Source: JAKSCF01 sp028279945
Lineage (GTDB): Bacteria; Bacillota; Clostridia; Peptostreptococcales; JAAYPU01
Direction: 5' to 3'
DNA length: 28,935 bases
NCBI GenBank assembly: GCA_028279945.1
Contig: JANQMT010000046.1
Location: 1-28,935 of the forward strand
The number at the start of each line of letters is the position of its first letter. Position 1 is the stretch's first letter. Under the pieces are notes generated by a model. The model saw nothing but the letters and a program-made list of their open reading frames with translations. It did not search any database and was not told where the DNA came from. The position numbers were made by a program, and so were the translations under genes. This document shows, in pieces, positions 1 through 7,012 of this stretch.

Positions 1-48
1 TATGGTAAAAATCCATACTTTGACAGAACATCTTTTAAAAAAGATTAA
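1..48 (+). CDS. Possible 3' end of an upstream gene (partial)
   Basis: Frame 1 is open from the window edge for 15 codons, ends FDRTSFKKD and stops with TAA. The residue mix would suit a polar protein C-terminus, but the piece is far too short to identify. A second frame is open at 2-115 but has no ribosome binding site. This could equally be non-coding. Confidence 0.25.
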   Translation, partial: YGKNPYFDRTSFKKD

Positions 49-50
49 CG

Positions 51-86
51 AAAAATTCATCAGGAAGGTATGGGAATTTTATTTTT
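51..86 (+). terminator. Weak terminator-like hairpin before the biotin operon
   Basis: AAAATTC at 52-58 pairs with GAATTTT at 74-80 around a 15-base loop and is followed by a T-rich tract. The stem is mostly A-T, so termination would be inefficient. Its position between a possible upstream gene end and the bioY promoter is the main support. Confidence 0.25.
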
Positions 87-136
87 CAATTAAGGTTAAT
101 TACATATATGGATGACTTGTATTTAAAATAAAATAA

Positions 137-168
137 TTGTAAACTTTTAATCAATAATATGTTGACAA
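137..168 (+). promoter_or_regulatory. BirA operator, distal copy
   Basis: TTGTAAAC, 16 bases, GTTGACAA. This matches the Firmicutes biotin-repressor box (TTGTAAAC, 14-16 bases, GTTTACAA) with one mismatch in the right arm. The right half contains the -35 TTGACA of the bioY promoter, so bound BirA-biotinyl-AMP would block RNA polymerase. Confidence 0.8.
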
Positions 169-190
169 ACTTGTACAATCATTTTATATT
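162..190 (+). promoter_or_regulatory. Vegetative promoter of the biotin operon
   Basis: TTGACA at 162-167, a 17-base spacer and TATATT at 185-190: a near-consensus housekeeping promoter. The -35 lies in the right arm of the distal BirA box and the -10 touches the left arm of the proximal one. Confidence 0.8.
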
Positions 191-220
191 GTTAACAAGG
201 ACAATAACAATAGTTTACAA
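189..220 (+). promoter_or_regulatory. BirA operator, proximal copy
   Basis: TTGTTAAC, 16 bases, GTTTACAA: an almost perfect BirA box with the same 16-base spacer as the distal copy. It starts inside the -10 element, covers the likely transcription start and ends just before the bioY ribosome binding site (GGAGG, 222-226). Two boxes 52 bp apart suggest tight repression. Confidence 0.85.
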
Positions 221-236
221 TGGAGGATTGATAATA

Positions 237-791
237 ATGAAGAATTTTACGGTTAGAGATATGGTATTAGTAGCTTTATTTGCTGCACTAACGGCTGTCG
301 GTGCATTTATTAAAATCCCTATAGGGCCGGTACCATTTACCCTTCAATTTTTATTTTGTGCCTATGCAGGTGCGCTGCTTGGAGCCAGAAAAGGCTTGTA
401 TTCCCAACTTTTATATGTGGGCATAGGTTTATTAGGTATTCCTATATTTGCAAAAGGGGGAGGATTTGGATATATCTTTCAACCTACCTTTGGATTTTTA
501 ATGGGTTTTATAATATGCGCTTTTGTTGTAGGTTTACTGACGGAAAACAAACCTAACCAAACCGTTATTGCTAAATACTTATCTGTATTGGTTGGTTTAG
601 CTATTGTTTATGGTCTCGGTGTTCCTTATTTTTATTTCATGTGGAATTATGTGAATGCTGTAGATGCTATTTCTTGGGCAACAGCAGTAGCATGGGCGTT
701 TACACCATATATTATCCCTGATTTAATTTTAAGTTTTATAATCGCAAGTACTTCAATAAAAATTGTTCCGAGAATCAAACAATTTGTTTAA
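237..791 (+). CDS. bioY: BioY, substrate-binding (S) component of ECF biotin transporter
   Basis: Small, very hydrophobic protein of 184 residues beginning MKNFTVRDMVLVALFAALTA, with about six membrane segments. It has BioY landmarks: the GAFIKIPIGPVPFTLQ loop after helix 1, GA.LG.R.G..SQLLYVGIGLLGIPIFA, and the GGGFGYIFQPTFGFLMGF glycine/aromatic stretch. BioY captures biotin in the membrane and normally works with the shared EcfA-EcfA'-EcfT energising module, which is not in this window. The frame is open from 159, but that ATG lies inside the promoter region. The ATG at 237 follows GGAGG by 10 bases and gives the family's usual length. First gene of a bioYBD(A) operon under two BirA boxes. 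Identification is firm. Confidence 0.93.
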   Translation: MKNFTVRDMVLVALFAALTAVGAFIKIPIGPVPFTLQFLFCAYAGALLGARKGLYSQLLYVGIGLLGIPIFAKGGGFGYIFQPTFGFLMGFIICAFVVGLLTENKPNQTVIAKYLSVLVGLAIVYGLGVPYFYFMWNYVNAVDAISWATAVAWAFTPYIIPDLILSFIIASTSIKIVPRIKQFV

Positions 792-807
792 TAAATTGAG
801 GCATGCC

Positions 808-1791
808 ATGAAAAACCTAATAAAAGAAACGACTCAAAATATTATTAATGGGCATGAGATTTCTAAAGAGACGGCTTTGAAGCTAATATATATATCGGAT
901 GAAAATCAATCTTTGCTGGAGGATTTATTAAAAAGTGCGGATGAGATAAGAGCGCATTTTTGTGGAGATACAATAGAATTGTGTTCTATTATTAATGCGA
1001 AATCGGGTTTGTGCAGTGAGGATTGTAAATTTTGTTCACAATCGGTACATTATAGTACGTCTTGTGACCAACATGGATTATTGGAATATAAAAAAATCTA
1101 TGATAGAGCAAAAGAGATGGAAGAACTCCGTGTGCACAAATTTTCGTTAGTGACCAGTGGTTACGGTATAGAAAATCAAAAAGATTTGGATGAGCTGTGC
1201 AGTACCTATAAACGGCTTCAAAACCAAACCAATATCAGTTTGTGTGCATCCCATGGCATTATCAGCGAGTCTCAGGCAAGAGCCCTAAAAGAAGCAGGGG
1301 TAGAGACTTATCATCATAACATTGAAACCTGTAAGGGATATTACGATAAAATATGCACTTCCCACTCCTACGAAAAAAGAGTGGCAACCATTCGAGCTGC
1401 AAAAAAGGCAGGATTGTCGGTTTGCTGCGGCGGTATTATTGGTTTGGGTGAGTCTTTAGAAGATCGTATTAATATGGCCTTTGAGATCAAGCATTTAGAT
1501 ATCAATTCAGTGCCTATTAATGTACTTATGCCCATTGAAGGGACGCCTTTAGAGAATATGGAAGTCTTGAAGCCTATGGAGATATTAAAGACTTTGGCAG
1601 TTTTTAGATTGATACTGCCAAAAGCAAAAATAAGATATGCAGGAGGAAGAATGCTGCTTAGCGATTATCAGAAGTTAGGGTTAAAGTCTGGTGTTAATGC
1701 GCTGCTTACCGGAAATTATTTGACTACAATCGGTAATGATACAGAACACGATATCAGAATGATAGAAGAAGCTAAGCTCATTATAAAATAA
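808..1791 (+). CDS. bioB: Biotin synthase
   Basis: Radical-SAM enzyme that inserts sulfur into dethiobiotin to make biotin, the final step of the pathway. The 327-residue length is normal. The radical-SAM motif CSEDCKFC (C69, C73, C76) binds the [4Fe-4S] cluster. Other family blocks follow: HKFSLVTSGYG, SLCASHGIISE, YHHNIETCKGYY, VCCGGIIGLGES, the P-I-N-V-L-M-P-I-E-GTPLE segment and RYAGGR near the C-terminus. The longest open frame starts at 763 inside bioY. I chose ATG 808 because TTGAGG sits six bases upstream and it lies 16 bases after the bioY stop. The gene abuts bioD. All expected cluster residues are present, so the enzyme is probably functional. Confidence 0.95.
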   Translation: MKNLIKETTQNIINGHEISKETALKLIYISDENQSLLEDLLKSADEIRAHFCGDTIELCSIINAKSGLCSEDCKFCSQSVHYSTSCDQHGLLEYKKIYDRAKEMEELRVHKFSLVTSGYGIENQKDLDELCSTYKRLQNQTNISLCASHGIISESQARALKEAGVETYHHNIETCKGYYDKICTSHSYEKRVATIRAAKKAGLSVCCGGIIGLGESLEDRINMAFEIKHLDINSVPINVLMPIEGTPLENMEVLKPMEILKTLAVFRLILPKAKIRYAGGRMLLSDYQKLGLKSGVNALLTGNYLTTIGNDTEHDIRMIEEAKLIIK

Positions 1792-2511
1792 ATGATGAAT
1801 GGAATATTTATTACCGGATCGGATACGGATATTGGAAAAACTTTTGTGTCAGCGTATATTGCCCATTTGCTTTCAGAAAGGTTTGAAAAAGTTGCTTACT
1901 ATAAACCGATACAATCAGGCGCATACGATGAACAAGAATGTCGTATATCTCCAGATGTACAATTTGTTCAATCGTTAAATCCTCATGTAGATTGTTTCAG
2001 CACCTATCAGATGATAGATGCGGTATCCCCTCACTTAGCAGCTGAAAGAGAAGCGATCCAAATTAACATTAATGCAATAAAAGATACCTTTACAAAGCTT
2101 AAAAATACTTATGATTATGTCATCGTTGAAGGAGCAGGCGGATTATTTGTACCAATTATTAGAGGTGAATATTGGATAACAAATCTAATCCGAGATTTGA
2201 ATATGCCGGCTTTAGCAGTAGTAGAAGCCAGAGTAGGCAGCATCAATCAGTCCATCATGACTTATGCTTGCATGAAGAGGGAGAATATAAAACCTATTGG
2301 GATTATTCTAAATCAGTTTGAAACCAACCATTGGATTCATCAAGATAACCTATCTATTATTCAATCATACACCGGGTTGAAAACGGTTGCAGGGTTACCT
2401 TATATTGATGTAACTAAGCTGGATAACAGGAATCTGAGAAAAAACCAGCAAACATTGGATGATGGTTTATTAAAGATGCTGGGTGTTTTAAAAATAGATG
2501 AAGGAGAATAA
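1792..2511 (+). CDS. bioD: Dethiobiotin synthetase
   Basis: ATP-dependent carboxylase that closes the ureido ring of 7,8-diaminopelargonate (DAPA) to dethiobiotin, just before BioB. The protein is 239 residues, the family's size. The P-loop GSDTDIGKT lies at residues 9-17, KPIQSG at 38-43 carries the substrate-binding lysine, and VEGAGGLFVPI is the second nucleotide/substrate motif. GIILNQFE near residue 170 matches the purine-recognition strand. The start directly follows the bioB stop codon, with ATG ATG in tandem and only a weak Shine-Dalgarno, which suggests translational coupling to bioB. The gene ends in AAGGAGAATAA, which supplies the ribosome binding site for the degraded bioA. Confidence 0.93.
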   Translation: MMNGIFITGSDTDIGKTFVSAYIAHLLSERFEKVAYYKPIQSGAYDEQECRISPDVQFVQSLNPHVDCFSTYQMIDAVSPHLAAEREAIQININAIKDTFTKLKNTYDYVIVEGAGGLFVPIIRGEYWITNLIRDLNMPALAVVEARVGSINQSIMTYACMKRENIKPIGIILNQFETNHWIHQDNLSIIQSYTGLKTVAGLPYIDVTKLDNRNLRKNQQTLDDGLLKMLGVLKIDEGE

Positions 2512-2515
2512 GATA

Positions 2516-3101
2516 TTGAAAAACACTGTAGATTTACAACAGAAAGATGTAAAAAATATATGGCATCCTTGTTCTCAGATGAAAGATTATGAAGACTTTC
2601 CTCCTATTATTATCTTTGTCCCTTGTTTTAACTCAAAATCGTATATATGATGCCTTCTATGATGACTATAATACCTTAAAAGCTTTTTTTCATTCTCACA
2701 GCTACAGTGGCGGTACATTGGGGTGTGCAGTTGCGGTTGAGACCTTAAAAATATTTAAAGATGACAATATCATTGAGCGCAATATTAAGAAATCAAAGTA
2801 TATGGAAAAATGCATCAGAGATCATTTCTCGGATTTAGATTTTGTTGGAGACATTCGTCATCTGGGTATGATTGGGGCAGTAGAACTGGTAAAAGATAAA
2901 AATACTAAACAACCTTTTGATTGGAAAGAAAGGGTGGGTTATAATATCTACCAAAAAGCAGTTAAGAAAGGTGTATTATTAAGACCAATAGGTAACATTC
3001 TTTATTTTATACCGCCTTATATTATCAGGCATGATGAGATAGATAAGATGATTGGTGTTGCAAGAGCAAGCGTCATAGAATATTTTAAGGAAAGAAAATA
3101 A
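2516..3101 (+). pseudogene. bioA: bioA pseudogene (adenosylmethionine-8-amino-7-oxononanoate aminotransferase, internal deletion)
   Basis: BioA is the PLP enzyme that makes DAPA, the BioD substrate. A TTG start at 2516, nine bases after AGGAG, opens a frame with the family N-terminus (IWHPCSQMKDYEDFPPIII); it leaves homology at about 2612 and stops at 2650. From about 2613 a different frame carries the BioA C-terminal third: LVLTQNRIYDAFYDDY, then HSHSYSGG, VGDIRHLGMIGAVELV, GVLLRPIGNILYFIPPY. Roughly 33 plus 162 residues remain of a normal 430-450, so about 240-260 codons are missing at one junction and the halves are out of frame. The lost part includes the PLP lysine, which in the family lies just before GGYLPLS. 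The usual GNPLGCA reads GGTLGCA here, possibly later drift. An open frame from ATG 2589 (170 residues) could be mistaken for an intact gene but has no good ribosome binding site. Confidence 0.9.
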
Positions 3102-3117
3102 AAAAAATATTAAACGA

Positions 3118-3254
3118 ATAACCTCCAATTATTTATGATAAAAAGAGATGATATACATGATTTAAAAGAAGTTGGAGAAAAATAATAGAAACAAAATATA
3201 AATGATATTAGAAAAAATGATTTTGTATATCTCATATCATCAATAGGAGGTTAT
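3118..3254 (+). repeat. Long inverted repeat pairing an anti-Shine-Dalgarno with the RBS of the small gene
   Basis: ATAACCTCC at 3118-3126 is the exact complement of GGAGGTTAT at 3246-3254, the ribosome binding site of the next gene. Inside, GATATAC pairs with GTATATC, and GATGATAT with ATATCATC, so the 137 bp form a long imperfect palindrome. If transcribed as one RNA it could hide the ribosome binding site. It could also be a decayed MITE-like element. A 16-codon frame at 3136 is not convincing as a gene. Confidence 0.5.
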
Positions 3255-3259
3255 GTATA

Positions 3260-3445
3260 ATGAATATGGACACAAGAGATACCATAATGAAAAAGCTTTT
3301 AGACGCTCAGGAAAATGTGAGAGACTATGAAATGTTTTCAAAACAAGTTTCTGATCAAGAAGTAGCTCAGACTTTCAAAGAATTTGCAGAAGAAAGCGGT
3401 TATCAAGCAGCAAAGCTTCAAGAACTATATGACAAATATAAATAA
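3260..3445 (+). CDS. Small acidic helical protein, function unknown
   Basis: 61 residues, beginning MNMDTRDTIMKKLLDAQENV and ending LQELYDKYK. It has no signal peptide, membrane segment or cysteine. The composition (many E, K, Q and regularly spaced hydrophobics) indicates two amphipathic helices forming a hairpin, the second around VAQTFKEFAEESGYQAAKLQEL. This recalls short ferritin-like or coat-protein-like helical pairs of Clostridia, but I do not recognise a family. The start is set by GGAGG at 3246-3250, nine bases before the ATG. The gene stands alone between the bioA remnant and a clear terminator. Coding is likely from the ribosome binding site, biased composition and terminator. Confidence 0.7.
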   Translation: MNMDTRDTIMKKLLDAQENVRDYEMFSKQVSDQEVAQTFKEFAEESGYQAAKLQELYDKYK

Positions 3446-3460
3446 ACACATAGAAAAAAT

Positions 3461-3490
3461 AAAGTAAGTTTAATATAGCTTACTTTTTTT
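3461..3490 (+). terminator. Rho-independent terminator
   Basis: AAAGTAAG at 3461-3468 pairs with CTTACTTT at 3479-3486 around a ten-base loop, ending in a run of eight T. It lies 16 bases after the small gene and separates it from the sigma-54 regulator. Confidence 0.85.
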
Positions 3491-3611
3491 TAGTGTGCCC
3501 TGCATGGGTGTAATTGTTGGAACATAAAGACGGGCTTATACCTTTAAACAAGATATAGGGTCGTTTTTATAATGTAAAGATTTGTCAATGATTGGTGAAA
3601 AAGTTTTAATC

Positions 3612-3640
3612 TTGACTTATAATGACGCATATCATATAAA
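3612..3640 (+). promoter_or_regulatory. Vegetative promoter of the sigma-54 activator gene
   Basis: TTGACT at 3612-3617, 17-base spacer, TATAAA at 3635-3640, 77 bases before the start codon. Transcribing the activator from a housekeeping promoter while its targets use sigma-54 is the usual arrangement. Confidence 0.65.
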
Positions 3641-3716
3641 TTAACTATAGCTTGAATGGGGCAGAGCTAAACCATAATATGGAAAAAAGAGATAAGTCTA
3701 TATAGGGAGGGATTTA

Positions 3717-5462
3717 ATGCTAAAAAAAATAAGTAGTAGTATACAACAAGTAGCAGAGGCAATTGCAGCAACGTTAGAAACTAATGTTACTATAGTGGAT
3801 AATAATCTAATCCGAGTGGCAGGTACTGGTCCTTACTTTGAAATGGTACACAAAAATGCTCCGGAAAACTCTGCCTTTGCTAAAGCAATTGAAAGGAAAG
3901 AGACCATTGTCATCGAAAACCCTGGTTTAGATGAGGATTGCAAAGATTGTTCTACCAAAGACAGATGTGTAGAAACCTATGAGATATGTACGCCTATCAG
4001 CTGGCAGGGAAAAGCTATTGGAGTCATAGGCATTTTTGCTTTTAATGATTCTCAAAAAAGAATAATATCTGAGAAGAAAACTCAATATCTTAATTTTTTA
4101 TATAAAATGGGCGAGCTTATTGCAAGTCGAGTCGGAGAAGCAGCCTTGTTTGAAGAAATAGCTGCTAAAAATAAGGAATTAGGTGCAGTGATTCAGAACG
4201 TGAACCAAGGGGTTCTTTGTTTAGATAAACAAGGCAGAATTACTCAAGTCAATACAAAAGTCCGAGAACTGCTAAACTTGAAAGCCTCATTGGGCAGCCT
4301 TACCGGTATTAGTATAAAAGATATATGGCCCAAATCTCTTTTAATAAGAGCCCTTGAAGAGGGAAATGAATTTTTCGACAAAGAAGAATATTATGAGACG
4401 AGTGAGTATCGAAAAGGGCTTCTTTCTAATATAAAGTTAGTTCGCCAGAAAAATTTATTGGTAGGTGTTGTCGGCACCTTTACTGACTTAGAAGATATAC
4501 ACCGATCTGCTGTTAGGGCAAGGGAGCATAGCAATTTTTCTTTTCAAGACCTAGTTGGATCCAGTCCATCTTTTATGAAAGCAAAAAAAAGAGCTCGACA
4601 AGTAGCTTGCCAGGATTCTACCGTCTTGATTACAGGAGAAAGCGGCACTGGGAAGGAGCTTTTTGCTAGAGCCATTCATAATGCAAGTTTAAGAGCGAGT
4701 AATCCATTTATAGGAATAAATTGCAGTGCTATTCCAGAATCTTTGTTAGAAAGTGAACTCTTTGGTTATGAGCCTGGAGCTTTCACTGGAGCTGATAAAC
4801 GGGGAAAGCCCGGTAAAATAGAATTGGCTCATAATGGTACCCTTTTCTTGGATGAAATAGGGGACATGCCTCTTTACTTACAAACTAAACTTCTTAGAAT
4901 CCTACAGGAAAGACAGCTCACAAAATTAGGAAGTGTAAAAGATATCAATGTAGATGTTAGAGTTATTGCTGCTACTAACAAGAAATTAGAGGATTTGATA
5001 TACAAAAAAATGTTTCGGGAGGACTTGTATTATCGCTTGAATGTAATACCCTTAAAGCTTCCGCCCCTCAGAGAAAGAGAAGAAGACATTCCAATCTTTA
5101 TTGAATATTTTTTAAATATATATAATAAAAGGCTTCAAAAAAAAATAACAAGTTTTTCTAAAGAAGCCGTAGATTTTCTTCTCAATTATTCTTGGCCTGG
5201 AAATATTCGAGAGTTAGAAAATGTTGTGGAATATGGGATTAGCTTTGCTGAAAGCAATCAAATAGAATTAGGAGATATATTAGACCGTTTTTCTTCTTTT
5301 TCAGACAAGGAAGCTTGCAAGTCCTTTAAAGAAAAAGTAGCTGCATACGAAAAACAAATCATAATGGAAACCTTAGATAAGTATGGCTGGGATGATCATG
5401 GAAAGAGAAGAGCTGCCGATGCGCTTCAAATGAGTCGAGCCACATTATATCGCAAGTTGTAG
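3717..5462 (+). CDS. Sigma-54-dependent transcriptional activator (GAF-like, PAS, AAA+, Fis)
   Basis: 581-residue bacterial enhancer-binding protein. Residues 1-150 form a GAF-like sensor with an unusual four-cysteine group (C75, C78, C84, C91). A PAS domain follows (about 152-262, starting NVNQGVLCLDKQGRITQVN). The AAA+ domain (about 280-510) has Walker A GESGTGKE at 307-314, the sigma-54 contact loop GAFTGA at 354-359, Walker B GTLFLDEIGD and the arginine-finger region. The C-terminus is a Fis-type helix-turn-helix (AADALQMSRATLYRKL) that stops right after the recognition helix, a few residues short of many relatives. Start: AGGGAGGG lies six bases before the ATG. There is no receiver domain, so it probably senses a small molecule or redox state directly. 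A -24/-12 promoter and upstream repeats follow, so it likely activates the downstream desulfidase/TRAP genes. Confidence 0.93.
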   Translation: MLKKISSSIQQVAEAIAATLETNVTIVDNNLIRVAGTGPYFEMVHKNAPENSAFAKAIERKETIVIENPGLDEDCKDCSTKDRCVETYEICTPISWQGKAIGVIGIFAFNDSQKRIISEKKTQYLNFLYKMGELIASRVGEAALFEEIAAKNKELGAVIQNVNQGVLCLDKQGRITQVNTKVRELLNLKASLGSLTGISIKDIWPKSLLIRALEEGNEFFDKEEYYETSEYRKGLLSNIKLVRQKNLLVGVVGTFTDLEDIHRSAVRAREHSNFSFQDLVGSSPSFMKAKKRARQVACQDSTVLITGESGTGKELFARAIHNASLRASNPFIGINCSAIPESLLESELFGYEPGAFTGADKRGKPGKIELAHNGTLFLDEIGDMPLYLQTKLLRILQERQLTKLGSVKDINVDVRVIAATNKKLEDLIYKKMFREDLYYRLNVIPLKLPPLREREEDIPIFIEYFLNIYNKRLQKKITSFSKEAVDFLLNYSWPGNIRELENVVEYGISFAESNQIELGDILDRFSSFSDKEACKSFKEKVAAYEKQIIMETLDKYGWDDHGKRRAADALQMSRATLYRKL

Positions 5463-5463
5463 C

Positions 5464-5497
5464 AAAAAAGAGACTTGAAGTGTCAAATTTGTGATAG
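5464..5497 (+). promoter_or_regulatory. Upstream activator site 1 (direct repeat copy 1)
   Basis: First of two similar 34-bp direct repeats: AAAAAAGAGA, then AAGTGTC and a dyad core TCAAATTTGTGA at 5483-5494. It lies about 200 bp before the inferred sigma-54 start, a typical distance for an enhancer bound by a Fis-type regulator. Confidence 0.65.
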
Positions 5498-5516
5498 CAT
5501 ATTTAACTTATTGACA

Positions 5517-5534
5517 TTGTGAGACCCGTCACAA
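5517..5534 (+). promoter_or_regulatory. Perfect TTGTGA-N6-TCACAA palindrome (Crp/Fnr-like site)
   Basis: TTGTGA at 5517-5522, gacccg, TCACAA at 5529-5534. It has the arm sequence and spacing of Crp/Fnr-family operators and sits between the two activator repeats, overlapping the A-run of the second. It might also be a third, differently spaced activator site. It is not a terminator for the regulator gene because an A-run, not a T-run, follows. Confidence 0.45.
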
Positions 5535-5567
5535 AAAAGAGATGTAAAGTGTCGAATTTGCGATGGG
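5533..5567 (+). promoter_or_regulatory. Upstream activator site 2 (direct repeat copy 2)
   Basis: Second copy, exactly 69 bp after the first: AAAAAAGAGA at 5533, AAGTGTC, and dyad core TCGAATTTGCGA at 5552-5563. Where copy 1 has TCA...TGA this copy has TCG...CGA, so both arms changed together and the symmetry is kept. That points to a real dimer-binding site. Confidence 0.65.
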
Positions 5568-5660
5568 TTGTTTGAAAGAACTGGAATAAAAAATAGAATA
5601 TAGAGAACAGAATATTTAAAGAAACAGGTGGAAGTGTTAAATTTATCATAATAAAACTTT

Positions 5661-5677
5661 TTGGCATAGTATTTGCA
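5661..5677 (+). promoter_or_regulatory. Sigma-54 (-24/-12) promoter
   Basis: TTGGCATAGTATTTGCA fits the sigma-54 consensus, with GG at 5663-5664 and GC at 5675-5676 separated by exactly ten bases. Predicted start near 5688, 41 bases before the desulfidase ATG. It is the only convincing sigma-54 promoter in the window and lies directly after a sigma-54 activator gene. Confidence 0.88.
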
Positions 5678-5728
5678 CAGTATCAAAAATTAGACGAAGC
5701 AAGAAAAATGAAAAGGAGAAATCAAAAT

Positions 5729-7012
5729 ATGATGCCAGAAGAAATTTTAGACTTATTAAAAAAAGAAGCTCTTCCTGCCACAGGATGTACTGAACCGGTA
5801 GCCATAGCATTAACAACTGCCCAAGCTTGTAAATTGGCTGCTGATGACGTCAGAAAAATAAAGATGATTACTAGTAGTAATGTGTATAAAAATGCTAAAG
5901 CTGTTGGAATACCAGGTACTACTTTTACGGGTGTTAACCTAGCTGTTGCATTAGGTGTGGTATTAAAAAATCCATCATTTGATATGACGATCTTTTCAGG
6001 GTTAAAGGATGAAGATATTGACAAGTCACAACTTTTTCTTAATGAAGTGCCTGTATCAATAGAGATAGCTTATGATGTTCCTAGTGTATATATTGATGTT
6101 GAAGTGCAAACCCACGCCGGTACAGTTAGGGCTGTGACATCCGGGCATCATACAAATTTGACATTACTGGAAAAGAATGGGGAAATTTTATTTAACAGTT
6201 TAGCTGAAGAAGGTATTACACTAAAACCCAAAATCTCTCTGAGCAAATATCCTTTGGAAAACTTATTGGATGTGATTTTAGAAATGCCCCCTGAATCATT
6301 TGAGTTTCTACAGGAAGGGATAGAACTGAATTTAAAGGTTGCAAATGCTGGGATGAACATGAAAGAGGGATTAATGATAGGAACCAGATGGAAGAATATT
6401 ATGAAGCAAGGGCTTTTAGGGGATGACCTTACTAATAACATTTCACACTATACTGCAGCGGCTTGTGATGCTAGGATGGCAGGCATTCAAATGCCTGTTA
6501 TGAGTAGTGCCGGAAGTGGTAATCATGGTCTAGTTGCTATAATACCCATTGCATTGGCAGCACAAGAGCTCAATTGCTCTAAAAATAAAACAGCACAGGC
6601 TTTAGCAATAAGCCACATAGTTACTACTTATGTCAAAGCGTATATTGGGCGGTTATCGCCCATTTGTGGTTGTGGTGTTGCAGCTGGGTCCGGAGCCGGT
6701 GCGGGACTGGTGTATCTTTTAGGGGGAGATGTTAATGACATCATTAGGGCTGTTAAAAATATTGTATCAAGTCTAGCCGGAATGATTTGTGATGGAGGCA
6801 AGGTAGGATGTGCACTAAAATTAAGCTCCAGTGCTTCTACGGCGTGGTATTGTGCATTATTAGCTAGAGAAGGGTTAGAGGTTCCACCAGGAAATGGTAT
6901 TGTTGAAGAAAACATAAATGACACTTTATCTAACCTGTGTAAAATTAGTAAAGAAGGTATGGCAAAAGTTGACAAAGCGATTATATCAGTGTTGGAAAAA
7001 GACAGTGCATGA
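5729..7012 (+). CDS. L-cysteine desulfidase, CyuA/UPF0597 family (serine-dehydratase alpha-like)
   Basis: Fe-S enzyme of the family that breaks L-cysteine into pyruvate, ammonia and sulfide (archaeal CdsB, E. coli CyuA); the fold is shared with the alpha chain of Fe-S serine dehydratase. The protein is 427 residues, the family's size. LPATGCTEPVAIAL near the N-terminus holds the conserved cysteine (C20) proposed as catalytic, and SPICGCGVAAGSGAG (C313, C315) with MICDGGKVGCALK (C354, C361) supply the cluster cysteines. SAGSGNHGL and LSSSASTAW are further family blocks. Start: an ATG at 5708 is in frame, but AAAGGAGA lies after it and ten bases before ATG 5729, so 5729 is chosen. First gene after the sigma-54 promoter. 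Activity on another beta-substituted amino acid, such as serine, cannot be excluded. Confidence 0.85.
   Translation: MMPEEILDLLKKEALPATGCTEPVAIALTTAQACKLAADDVRKIKMITSSNVYKNAKAVGIPGTTFTGVNLAVALGVVLKNPSFDMTIFSGLKDEDIDKSQLFLNEVPVSIEIAYDVPSVYIDVEVQTHAGTVRAVTSGHHTNLTLLEKNGEILFNSLAEEGITLKPKISLSKYPLENLLDVILEMPPESFEFLQEGIELNLKVANAGMNMKEGLMIGTRWKNIMKQGLLGDDLTNNISHYTAAACDARMAGIQMPVMSSAGSGNHGLVAIIPIALAAQELNCSKNKTAQALAISHIVTTYVKAYIGRLSPICGCGVAAGSGAGAGLVYLLGGDVNDIIRAVKNIVSSLAGMICDGGKVGCALKLSSSASTAWYCALLAREGLEVPPGNGIVEENINDTLSNLCKISKEGMAKVDKAIISVLEKDSA

Noticed and set aside
159..236. Upstream start for bioY
   Set aside because: The ATG at 159 lies before the -10 element, so it would not be transcribed; the ATG at 237 has the ribosome binding site.
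2589..3101. Intact 170-residue class III aminotransferase
   Set aside because: It is the bioA C-terminal third read from a chance ATG; the first 8 residues are out-of-frame bioA N-terminus, and there is no PLP lysine or good ribosome binding site.
5483..5686. 67-residue minus-strand open frame before the desulfidase
   Set aside because: It overlaps the sigma-54 promoter and the activator repeats, has no ribosome binding site and a composition typical of translated A-T-rich non-coding DNA.
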